Of a stretch of 64,000 nucleotides of DNA, positions 53,378-60,753 are shown piece by piece. Each line of letters begins with the position of its first letter. Position 1 is the stretch's first letter. Under the pieces are notes generated by a model. It searched no databases. It was not told the DNA's origin and was given only the letters and a program-made list of their open reading frames with translations. Made by a program: the position numbers and the translations under genes. The stretch spans positions 218,126-282,125 of the forward strand of contig JANQQF010000078.1 in NCBI GenBank assembly GCA_028285035.1, in the 5' to 3' direction. The stretch comes from Phycisphaerae bacterium (GTDB taxonomy: Bacteria > Chloroflexota > Anaerolineae > 4572-78 > J111).

Positions 53378-53662
53378 ATGAAACGTATAAAATGGCAATT
53401 AATCGGCGTCACCCTTATCATTGCAATGTCTTTCGCCTCATTGACCCAAGCCCAAAACGGCTACACCCTAAGCCGAGGCACCATAGACAACGGGGGCGGA
53501 ACATTAACAGCGAGTAATTTTTCGCTGACCGGATCTATTGGTCAGCCTGATGCTTACTCAACCTTGAGCAATGGTGATTTCACCTTGGTTGGGGGTATCT
53601 TTGCTGGAAATTCAATTCAAACCGGCCGGATTAACTACTTACCAGCTATTTATAAGAATTGA
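53378..53662 (+). CDS. Small secreted protein ending in YLPAIYKN
   Basis: 94 aa. Signal peptide (IAMSFASLTQAQ), then ~60 residues of Gly/Ser/Thr beta-rich sequence (GYTLSRGTIDNGGGTL, LTGSIGQPDA, FTLVGGIFAG), then a basic patch and the C-terminal YLPAIYKN. The same short motif (YLPAIYRN) is found inside the 47425 protein. AAAGGAG precedes the ATG. Cotranscribed with the lectin-like protein gene. Short proteins of this pattern occur widely in Chloroflexota with no known role (recollection). Confidence 0.8.
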   Translation: MKRIKWQLIGVTLIIAMSFASLTQAQNGYTLSRGTIDNGGGTLTASNFSLTGSIGQPDAYSTLSNGDFTLVGGIFAGNSIQTGRINYLPAIYKN

Positions 53663-53682
53663 TAAAGCTAATCTTTGCAGTT

Positions 53683-53726
53683 CAAATACCTCAGGTGTCA
53701 ATGTGTACATTTGGGGTATTTGTTTT
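53683..53726. terminator. Bidirectional terminator between convergent genes
   Basis: 10-bp stem CAAATACCTC with GGGGTATTTG (53683-53692 with 53713-53722, one G-T pair), 20-nt loop, followed by TTTTAT on the plus strand. Confidence 0.7.
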
Positions 53727-54906
53727 ATCTGAGGGGAATTCGAGCGACCAATTGCACGCCACTGCCGGGGCTGGTATCCATCTCCAACTGACCGCCCAAA
53801 AGTTTTACCCGTTCACTCAGACCGATTAAGCCAAATCGACCTTTTCGAACTTTACTCGGATCAAAACCAACACCATTATCAAGGATAGTTAGGGTCACCA
53901 GCTTGGGGAGAATGACAAGATCGAGGGTGACTTCGGTAGCTTCAGCGTGGCGAGCAATATTGTTAAGGGCTTCTTGGGCAATGCGATACAGGCCTACTTC
54001 GAGTCGAACCGGCAGGGGCGTATCTCTCCCACTCACCGAAAAATTAATGGGCATATTGTGGGTCTGTGATATATCCTCTTGCAGCGCCGTCAGGGCCTCG
54101 ACCAGATTACGTCCTTCCAAGGGTGCGGCCCGTAAATCCAACACAGAGCGACGCACTTCCTCAAGATTAGTCTGCGTCAAGGCCAAGGCATCCTGCACGG
54201 TCTGACGCGTTTGGGTCGGATTTACCTCCATTTCCAACAGCGCATCAGCAGTCTCCAGCTTCAGAGTAACCGCCGTTAAGCCTTGAGCAATTGTGTCATG
54301 AATCTCGCGAGCGAGGCGATTACGCTCCTCTAGAATGCCTAACTGAGTACTCTTGGCAAAGAGTTGGGCTCGTTCAATGGCAATGCTGAGCAAGTCGCCA
54401 ACCGTGTGCAGCAGACGTAAGTCATCGGGCGAAAGCAGCCACCAACGATCCTCCTCACTCGCAACATTGAGTACCCCCAATGCCTTGTTTTGGGTGTTCA
54501 AGGGAATAGTCGCGTGATAACGTAATCCATCTGTACCGGATAACAATCCTTCCAACCGGCTACAGGTAATCACATTCGCCCGATCTTTATTATCCATCCC
54601 GCCATCTTGATAAGCACTCAAACAGGTGCAGCCTCCTTCCATCAACTGACACGAATTCTCCAACAGCGCCGGGGGAAGATTTTGAGCAGCTGCCAAATAA
54701 AATTTCTGTGTTTCTTCATGTTGCAGATAAATCCAGCCTGTATTTAGATTGAACAAGGCAGCTACTTGATGAAGGGCAGCTTGTAAGGCAGGGGTGAGGT
54801 CAATCTCACGATTGAGGGCTTCAGCGATGGTATTAAGAATGGAAAGTTCACGGTTACGCCGACGTAATTTTTCAGCGTCCGACAATTGATTTTCTGTTTG
54901 AGCCAT
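53725..54906 (-). CDS. GAF-domain sensor histidine kinase (HisKA_3 type)
   Basis: 393 aa, no membrane helix. Residues ~20-185 form a GAF-like sensory domain with a Cys-rich patch (GGCTCLSAY, ITCSRLEG), possibly metal or redox sensing. His in LAREIHDTIAQGL is the phospho-acceptor. ATPase motifs QEALNNIARHA, DNGVGFDP and FGLIGLSERV are intact. Cytosolic DegS/NarX-like kinase. No response regulator sits beside it, so its partner is elsewhere. Confidence 0.92.
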   Translation of the reverse strand: MAQTENQLSDAEKLRRRNRELSILNTIAEALNREIDLTPALQAALHQVAALFNLNTGWIYLQHEETQKFYLAAAQNLPPALLENSCQLMEGGCTCLSAYQDGGMDNKDRANVITCSRLEGLLSGTDGLRYHATIPLNTQNKALGVLNVASEEDRWWLLSPDDLRLLHTVGDLLSIAIERAQLFAKSTQLGILEERNRLAREIHDTIAQGLTAVTLKLETADALLEMEVNPTQTRQTVQDALALTQTNLEEVRRSVLDLRAAPLEGRNLVEALTALQEDISQTHNMPINFSVSGRDTPLPVRLEVGLYRIAQEALNNIARHAEATEVTLDLVILPKLVTLTILDNGVGFDPSKVRKGRFGLIGLSERVKLLGGQLEMDTSPGSGVQLVARIPLR

Positions 54907-55006
54907 AGATATTTACGGGGGGTATACTCAAAATGACGTCAAAAAATTTCCAATTTGGTATTGAGTGAGGTGCAGACAGCCTAGACAGAGTGAATTCTAC
55001 CTGTAC

Positions 55007-56011
55007 TTAATCAGGCAGAGGATATTCTTCGAGTAGTTGCTCAGCCTTCTCAACGACTTCGGACAACACATCATATAAAGCTTCGCCCGACACGGTCGCT
55101 CCTGCAGCCGAGGGATGGCCTCCCCCACCGTATTCAGCCGCCAGCTTATTAATGGGGCAAGTGCCATCACTACGAAGGCTGATTTTTATTTTGCTGCGTG
55201 AACTTTCAGCGCAGAAAACAACAATGCGTACCCCACCAACAGTCTGTCCCATACTCGCAAAACCATCCAATTCCGATGTCTGCACCTTGTAAGCCTTTAG
55301 CGTGTTGAGATCAAGGGCGTAGTAAGCAATTTGTCCAGCCGAGGTCGTCTTAATCAAATTCATAACGTGTCCTTTGAGACGGACTCGCCGCAAAGGATTC
55401 TGCTCATAAATTTTTCGGTATGTGCCTAACGGATCAGCTCCGTTAGAAACTAAGGCTGCTGCCACTTGATGGGTATGGGCGCTGGTTTTGGGAAAGCGAA
55501 AATTTCCTGTGTCGGTGATCACCCCAGCATAAAGGGCTGTCGCCATTGTAGTAGATAGGATTACACCATGGTCGATCAATAAATCATAGATGAGTTCAGC
55601 CGTAGCCGCCGCATCGGTATCAACGACCGCGACATCAACAAAATCAATGGCATCTGGGTGATGGTCGATACATAACTTAAGGGCATTACTTTGCGCGAGC
55701 GCAGTCCCAACCGGACCGATTCGTTGCCAACCACCAGACGCATCAAGCACAATCACCACCTCAGCTTTATCGATGACAGCTTGGTGCTTCTCAACTTGAT
55801 ACTGCTCAATCATCCGATGAGGGTCAAGAAAACGGTAATTATCTGGCACACCATCACTGTTGATGATTGACACCTGCTTATTTTGGTTATGTAAAAATTC
55901 AGCTAATGCTAACTCTGAACCTAACGCATCACAATCGGGATTGACATGGGAAGTGATGATGAATTTTTGATTGTGTTTTAGATGAGGTGCGATATTATCC
56001 CACAAAGGCAA
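55007..56011 (-). CDS. DHH-family phosphoesterase (NrnA / bifunctional oligoRNase-PAP type)
   Basis: 334 aa. Metal motifs SHVNPDCDALGSE, VVIVLDASG, CIDHHPDA (DHH), and DTDAAATAEL; DHHA1 C-terminal domain with GGGGHPSAAGA. Matches NrnA, which degrades short RNAs and pAp; hydrolysis of other phosphodiesters is possible. TTG start at 56011 with GGAG 7 nt upstream. A lone unit between a kinase gene and an amidase gene. Confidence 0.92.
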   Translation of the reverse strand: MPLWDNIAPHLKHNQKFIITSHVNPDCDALGSELALAEFLHNQNKQVSIINSDGVPDNYRFLDPHRMIEQYQVEKHQAVIDKAEVVIVLDASGGWQRIGPVGTALAQSNALKLCIDHHPDAIDFVDVAVVDTDAAATAELIYDLLIDHGVILSTTMATALYAGVITDTGNFRFPKTSAHTHQVAAALVSNGADPLGTYRKIYEQNPLRRVRLKGHVMNLIKTTSAGQIAYYALDLNTLKAYKVQTSELDGFASMGQTVGGVRIVVFCAESSRSKIKISLRSDGTCPINKLAAEYGGGGHPSAAGATVSGEALYDVLSEVVEKAEQLLEEYPLPD

Positions 56012-56096
56012 ACAAAAACTCCGACTTAAATTTTTTATTTGGTGCTATTTGACCTCAAAATAGACCAAATGTCAAGGATTTATATAAATTTTATGC

Positions 56097-57389
56097 TTAA
56101 AGAATATTTTCGAACAGAGTGGCCCAGATCAAAAGCTGCTCATCCTGCTGCCAATTGGCGATTAACTGCACCCCCATCGGCAAGCCCGCTTCATTTAAGC
56201 CTGCGGGCACATTCACCGACGGTAATCCCGCATAGGTCCAAGGCAGATTCATAACCGGGTCTCCCGTGCTTTCCAAGGTAGCTGGGGCAGGTCCTGGTGC
56301 AGAAGGTGCCATCAACAATGAGACACCGTGTTTTAACATTAAGTCACTTAAATTTTGGCGTAACATCGTGCGGCCTGATCGATAGGTTTCCACAGCCTCT
56401 AGCGAGACGTTTTGCCCTCGGCCAATCAAATCAGCCGTTTTGCTATGATACAAGCCGGAAAAATCAGCAAACCAGTTTTTATGGACTGCTGCGGCATCTG
56501 CTGCGACCAAGGCATTATGATCAGCATAAATCTGATCAAAGTTTGACATGGCTGGAATGGGTTTAACTTCAAAACCCGCTGACTTCATCCGACTCTCTAC
56601 ATCTCGGAAGTAGGTCAAGCCTTCGGCACTAGCCCGCTCGAGATAAGGCCCCTCGGGGATACCGACGACCGGTTTATCATCGGTCACAACAGTTGAATCC
56701 CAATTCTCACATAAAGCGCTAGCTACGAGTTGTGTACCCGCCACATCCTGACTAAAACAACCGATATGGTCAACTGAAGGCGACAACGGAATAACCCCCT
56801 CAGTTGAGATGCGACCAAAGCTTGGTTTGTAGCCAACAATCCCACAAAATGAGGCGGGACGGACGACTGACCCAATGGTTTGGGTGCCCAAGGAAAGCGG
56901 GCAATGTCCAGCCCCAACGGCTGCGGCAGAGCCACTACTTGATCCCCCTGGCGTGTGGTTCGGATTATACGGATTTCGAGTCGGCCCTGGCGCAAAATAA
57001 GCAAACTCGGTTGTTACTGTTTTGCCCAAGATCAAAGCCCCGGCTGCTTTAAGCTGCGTTACAGAAGCAGCTTCCGGTCCAGCGATAATGTCGGCTGGGA
57101 CACGGCTTCCCGCCTGAGTGGCAAAGCCATCAACATGAAAAATATCTTTAACCCCAACCGGAATACCATACAGGGCTGGGCGTTGGCTAGGCTCGGGAAA
57201 TCGCGCCGCCAAAGTAGCAGCGTCTGCTCTTAAGCGAGCAAATCGATTTTGCTCTGGGAGAAATGCTTTTACAGCCGCTTCCTTTTCGGCAAAGGAAGCC
57301 TCAAGTTGATCTAAATATGTTGTCAAGTCTAGGGCACCGCTGCGCAGGGCTTCAGCCAAAGGGGCTAATTTAGTTTGAAGTTGAGCCAT
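56097..57389 (-). CDS. Amidase signature family enzyme
   Basis: 430 aa from the ATG at 57389. Catalytic triad: Lys in GIPVGVKDIFHV, cis-Ser in GGSSSGSAAAV, nucleophile Ser in GTQTIGSVVRPA. Cytosolic amide hydrolase of the amidase signature family; substrate unknown. The C-terminal LMGVQLIAN segment is GatA-like, but no gatB/gatC is present and the length is that of small-molecule amidases. A TATAAT-like -10 at 57434-57439 (minus) lies upstream. Confidence 0.9.
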   Translation of the reverse strand: MAQLQTKLAPLAEALRSGALDLTTYLDQLEASFAEKEAAVKAFLPEQNRFARLRADAATLAARFPEPSQRPALYGIPVGVKDIFHVDGFATQAGSRVPADIIAGPEAASVTQLKAAGALILGKTVTTEFAYFAPGPTRNPYNPNHTPGGSSSGSAAAVGAGHCPLSLGTQTIGSVVRPASFCGIVGYKPSFGRISTEGVIPLSPSVDHIGCFSQDVAGTQLVASALCENWDSTVVTDDKPVVGIPEGPYLERASAEGLTYFRDVESRMKSAGFEVKPIPAMSNFDQIYADHNALVAADAAAVHKNWFADFSGLYHSKTADLIGRGQNVSLEAVETYRSGRTMLRQNLSDLMLKHGVSLLMAPSAPGPAPATLESTGDPVMNLPWTYAGLPSVNVPAGLNEAGLPMGVQLIANWQQDEQLLIWATLFENIL

Positions 57390-57433
57390 CAATTTGTTCC
57401 CTTGATTATTTCCGCTGTCACGGAATTCGGCCC

Positions 57434-57439
57434 ATTATA
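57434..57439 (-). promoter_or_regulatory. -10 element of the amidase gene
   Basis: Minus strand TATAAT, about 45 nt upstream of the ATG at 57389. The -35 at 17-18 nt spacing (TTCGCC/TTTCGC) is weak. Confidence 0.45.
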
Positions 57440-57470
57440 CCCAATTGACTTATTTTGGCGAAAAAGGGGG

Positions 57471-57499
57471 TTGACAATCCTGAATTTCAATGATACACT
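57471..57499 (+). promoter_or_regulatory. Promoter of the ArsR-family gene
   Basis: -35 TTGACA (57471-57476), exactly 17 nt, -10 TACACT (57494-57499) with a TG one base before it. The predicted start of transcription lies inside the operator palindrome that follows. Confidence 0.8.
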
Positions 57500-57503
57500 A
57501 TTC

Positions 57504-57519
57504 ATCGTAAAAATACGAT
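57504..57519 (+). promoter_or_regulatory. ArsR operator palindrome, copy 1
   Basis: ATCGTAAAAATACGAT: 6-bp arms ATCGTA/TACGAT around AAAA. It covers the expected +1 of the regulator's own promoter, so binding would block initiation (autoregulation). Confidence 0.85.
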
Positions 57520-57526
57520 AAACAAT

Positions 57527-57874
57527 ATGAGCCTAAAAACTGCTAAACCAAAATTATCTTATACACCTGATTTAGAGCCTTGCTGTACCTTGGACATTAC
57601 CGGGGATGAACAGGTTCGTTTGGTCACAATGTTCAAAGCCTTGGGAAACCCAACCCGCTTTGAAATCTTGAAATTTTTGGTAACCCATCCCCAATGCATC
57701 ACCGGGGATATTGTCCGAGCCTTACCCATTGCCCAAGCCACTGTATCGCAGCACTTAAAGGTGTTGCGAGAGGCAGGCTGGATCGCCAGCGAGCAGCAAT
57801 GTCAGGCCACAGCTAACTGGCTTGATGCTGAAAATATCGCTTGGTTTAAGTCTAAAGTCGGGGACATTTTTTAG
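57527..57874 (+). CDS. ArsR/SmtB-family metal- or metalloid-responsive repressor
   Basis: 115 aa. Winged helix: ALGNPTRFEILKFL (~38-51), then CITGDIVRALPIAQATVSQHLKVLREAGW. Cys pair C19-C20 at the N-terminus, plus C57 and C92, are candidate ligands for As(III) or a soft metal. A perfect operator copy sits both at its own promoter and upstream of the permease gene, so it represses both and releases on metal binding (inference). The leader is only about 20 nt with no Shine-Dalgarno. Confidence 0.92.
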   Translation: MSLKTAKPKLSYTPDLEPCCTLDITGDEQVRLVTMFKALGNPTRFEILKFLVTHPQCITGDIVRALPIAQATVSQHLKVLREAGWIASEQQCQATANWLDAENIAWFKSKVGDIF

Positions 57875-57877
57875 AGC

Positions 57878-57975
57878 AAAGTGACAAGGTAGCGATGTCG
57901 CAGGGTACCAAGGTAAAAAGGATTTTACCCTCTTGCTACTTTGTTTCTTTGTTACTCTGCTACCTTGCCAAGCTG
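57878..57975. repeat. REP-like inverted repeat between regulator and permease
   Basis: Arms built from GTAGC/GTAAC-AAGG units: the left arm resembles the reverse complement of the right (CAAGGTAGC on both). Central hairpin GGTAAAA (57912-57918) / TTTTACC (57923-57929). The right arm contains the 21-bp repeat also found at 33487. It may end or weaken regulator transcription. Confidence 0.6.
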
Positions 57976-58005
57976 CCACACTGAAAAAATTTTTTGCATT
58001 AGTTA

Positions 58006-58021
58006 ATCGTAAAAATACGAT
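58006..58021 (+). promoter_or_regulatory. ArsR operator palindrome, copy 2
   Basis: The same 16-bp sequence as 57504-57519, 14 nt before the permease ATG; a TTGCAT at 57994-57999 lies just upstream and could be the -35. Two identical copies 500 bp apart tie the two genes into one regulon. Confidence 0.85.
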
Positions 58022-58035
58022 AGAAAGGGTTAACG

Positions 58036-59466
58036 ATGTTCACAGAAATTCTTGCTATTACAAACTTTATTGTTGAGGCCTTTATTCATATTTGGCCATA
58101 CTTGTTGATTACCATTCCTTTAGCTGTCGCCGTGCAGATGTCCGGAGCATCCAAGTATATCAGCACCGCCTTACAAGCCCGTCCAGCCACGGCTATTCTA
58201 GCGGCCACGGCGGTCGGAGCCTTCAGTCCGTTCTGCTCCTGCGGTGTCATTCCAATGGTCGCCGCCCTGTTGATCGGCGGTGTACCTCTTGCCCCAGTGA
58301 TGGCCTTCTGGATTTCATCGCCATCGATGGACCCAGAGATTTTCTTCCTCAGTGTCGCGACCCTGGGCTGGGAGTTAGCAGTCTGGCGCTTAGTAGCAAC
58401 CTTGATTTTGAGCCTCGTTGCTGGCTTCGGTACCCATCTGCTGGTGCAACGAGGTTGGTTGGGCGAAAATATCTTACGCCCCCAAATCTTGAATGGTCAA
58501 TCGGCTCCAGTTGTAGGAACCACCTGGAGTATGCTTAAAGGGGGCTGGCAACGATTGCGACAACGCCTGACTGTTGCCCCAACAATGGGGATTGTCAGCG
58601 GCGGGTTTAGTCGCCCTAGCCCCTCCGCCCAAGATAATGAGCCAGTTCCCGTGGCTGAAACATCCAGTTGCTGTAGCAGTGAGCCAATTACAGTGAGTCA
58701 GCCAGCCGAGCTCACTCTAACTGCCGCCGAAAGCAGTTGCTGTTCACCCGCCCCAGCTACTGTGGCGATTGAACCGAATGTTAGTCTGAATCCCGAAGTA
58801 GCGGAAAGCTCCTGCTGTGGGAATAGTAACGCACCGATGGCAACGTCCGTGAACTTGCTCGCCATCCAACCAGTTGAACCCGCATCAACGGCTGATAGCT
58901 GCTGTACACCCGCGCCAACGGTGGCCCAAGCCGTCAATCTGGAGTTGAATAGTACGTCTGATTGCTGTACCCCAGCGCCGATTCAACTCGCTAGTGATAG
59001 CTGTGGCTGTGGCGACGCAACCGAAGGGGCAACTTGTGCACCCAAGCCCGCTAGTTTCCGCCAGCGGCTCTTAAAAGAAACCTGGGTTGCCACGGCAATG
59101 GTGGTCAAATTTATGGCCTTAGCCTTCTTCCTGGAAGCACTCATCACCCTTTACGTGCCTTCTACGTGGATCATCGGCATACTCGGCCCACAAAATCCGC
59201 TGGCCATCCTCACCGCTGCCTTGATTGGCGTACCATTCTACACCAGCAGCTTGGCGGCCTTGCCACTCATTAGTGGCTTGCTGGCTCAGGGAATGAACCC
59301 GGCGGCGGGTCTGGCCTTCCTCATTGCTGGCCCAACCACCACACTCCCGGCAATGGCTGCCGTTTGGGGCTTAGTTAACCGCCGAGTATTTGGCCTGTAC
59401 GTTGCCTTCTCAATGGTCGGCGCGGTTGCGTTGGGGTATGTGTATGGGTTGGTCGCGATGTTTTAG
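58036..59466 (+). CDS. Permease (ArsP / DUF318 type) with repeated Cys-Cys loop
   Basis: 476 aa. Two membrane halves (~10-140 and ~345-476) flank a long hydrophilic loop. The first half has FSPFCSCGVIP (C67, C69), the motif of the SO_0444/ArsP permease family that exports arsenicals or Cu/Zn-type metals. The loop carries five separate Cys-Cys pairs (212, 235, 260, 289, 310), each in a [ED]S[SD]CC-like context 21-29 residues apart, and a final SCGCGD plus C334. Most family members have no such loop. It likely binds soft metal or As(III) and feeds the pore, or senses it (inference). Controlled by the ArsR protein upstream. Confidence 0.9.
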   Translation: MFTEILAITNFIVEAFIHIWPYLLITIPLAVAVQMSGASKYISTALQARPATAILAATAVGAFSPFCSCGVIPMVAALLIGGVPLAPVMAFWISSPSMDPEIFFLSVATLGWELAVWRLVATLILSLVAGFGTHLLVQRGWLGENILRPQILNGQSAPVVGTTWSMLKGGWQRLRQRLTVAPTMGIVSGGFSRPSPSAQDNEPVPVAETSSCCSSEPITVSQPAELTLTAAESSCCSPAPATVAIEPNVSLNPEVAESSCCGNSNAPMATSVNLLAIQPVEPASTADSCCTPAPTVAQAVNLELNSTSDCCTPAPIQLASDSCGCGDATEGATCAPKPASFRQRLLKETWVATAMVVKFMALAFFLEALITLYVPSTWIIGILGPQNPLAILTAALIGVPFYTSSLAALPLISGLLAQGMNPAAGLAFLIAGPTTTLPAMAAVWGLVNRRVFGLYVAFSMVGAVALGYVYGLVAMF

Positions 59467-59525
59467 ATGTGTGATAGGTGGTTTGTTAATCGAATAATGT
59501 AAGCTTTGGAAGATTGGAAGGTTGG

Positions 59526-59560
59526 AAGGCTGATTTAGAACTAGCTTTCCAGCCTTTTTT
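59526..59560 (+). terminator. Terminator after the permease gene
   Basis: Stem AAGGCTG / CAGCCTT (59526-59532 with 59550-59556), continued by TTTT. It lies about 60 nt past the permease stop and overlaps the left arm of the inverted-repeat element. Confidence 0.6.
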
Positions 59561-59589
59561 GTGGTGATCAGATAGGTCTTGCTTTTCGT

Positions 59590-59624
59590 TTCCTTGGGTC
59601 AACGCAAAGCATTGACCCAAGGAA
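59590..59624. repeat. Perfect 13-bp inverted repeat
   Basis: TTCCTTGGGTCAA (59590-59602) and TTGACCCAAGGAA (59612-59624) with a 9-nt spacer. It sits in the middle of the element at 59515-59693. Too GC-poor at the base to be sure of a terminator; no T-tract. Confidence 0.65.
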
Positions 59625-59789
59625 GTAATGACTACTCTCAGCAGTGACTGATGACTTGTAGAGCAAAAAGTTCCCCACCCTTCCAACCTTCCATCATTCT
59701 CCCATCCATTCGTCCTATTACCCTCAACAATTTCATCATCCTGCGTTACAATAGGCCATAGAGAATCAGATGAACAAGGAATGAGCACA

Positions 59790-60743
59790 ATGAATGAATG
59801 GCTATCGACCTACCTCACTATGGATTTGCCTCTATCACTCAAGTTAATAGATACAGTCGTCATTATTCTTCTACTTTGGCTACTTCGCTTGTTGATTGGT
59901 CGGCTAGTGATCAAGCGGATTGACGATGTAAGGGTTGAATACAATTGGCGAAAAAGTTTATCGTATGGCGTTGTAGCCTTGGGCTTGGTGATTATCGGGC
60001 GGATTTGGCTGACCGATATCCAATCACTGGCCACCTCCGTCGGCCTGATCACAGCGGGGCTGACTATCGCCCTACAAGGCCCAATCACTAATTTTGCCGC
60101 CTGGATCTTCATCATCTGGCGACGCCCCTTTGAGGTCAGTGATCGGATCGAAATTGGTGACCACACTGGCGATGTGATTGATGTCCGAATCTTTGAGTTC
60201 AGCATCCTAGAGCTGGGCAATTGGGTCGACGCCGACCAAAGCACCGGCCGGATTTTACACATTCCTAATGGGATGGTCTTTAGTAGACCGATGGCGAACT
60301 TCACCAAAGGCTTTGCCTACATCTGGCACGAAATTCCGGTGCATATCACCTTTGAGAGCGACTGGGAAGCAGCCAAGGCCACGTTGCTTGAGATTGTCAA
60401 CCACCACGACTCCTATCTCCGCAAAGACGCCGCCAAACAAATCCGCGAAGCCGCTCATCACTTCTTCATTCGCTACACGAAGCTAACACCGATTGTCTAC
60501 ACCCGCGTCGACGAACGTGGCGTCCGCCTCACCGTCCGTTATCTAACCAATCCCCGCCAACGCCGCTCCAGCGAACAGGCCATCTGGGAAGACATTCTCC
60601 GCGCCTTCAAAGCCCACCCCCACATTGAGTTCGCCTACCCCACCCAACGGTTTTACCATCGTTCGGTTGAAGTAGAATCTCAGCCCGTTCCCACTGCCGT
60701 GGTCGAGAGTCGAGTCAATGGGCCGGGGGCTGAGATGGGATAG
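59790..60743 (+). CDS. Small mechanosensitive channel (MscS family)
   Basis: 317 aa from the ATG at 59790 (AAGGA 9 nt upstream); an ATG at 59781 abuts that site. N-terminal helices (~15-75), then the pore helix region SVGLITAGLTIALQGPITNFAAW and FEVSDRIEIGDHTGDV, the MscS beta-domain signature. C-terminal cytosolic domain (~170-300), with ILHIPNGMVFSRPMANFT. Opens under membrane tension to release solutes. Near-standard length. Confidence 0.92.
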   Translation: MNEWLSTYLTMDLPLSLKLIDTVVIILLLWLLRLLIGRLVIKRIDDVRVEYNWRKSLSYGVVALGLVIIGRIWLTDIQSLATSVGLITAGLTIALQGPITNFAAWIFIIWRRPFEVSDRIEIGDHTGDVIDVRIFEFSILELGNWVDADQSTGRILHIPNGMVFSRPMANFTKGFAYIWHEIPVHITFESDWEAAKATLLEIVNHHDSYLRKDAAKQIREAAHHFFIRYTKLTPIVYTRVDERGVRLTVRYLTNPRQRRSSEQAIWEDILRAFKAHPHIEFAYPTQRFYHRSVEVESQPVPTAVVESRVNGPGAEMG

Positions 60744-60753
60744 GTAACATTTT

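Larger units (their letters stand above)
59515..59693. repeat. Element with 15-bp terminal inverted repeats
   Basis: TGGAAGGTTGGAAGG at 59515-59529 and its exact reverse complement at 59679-59693 enclose 149 bp. No coding frame of credible character lies between. Possible MITE or nested palindromes; no clear target duplication. Confidence 0.55.

Noticed and set aside
59486..59788. 100-codon minus-strand frame between the permease and channel genes
   Set aside because: Lies across the inverted-repeat element and terminator, no domain, no ribosome site, low-complexity content.
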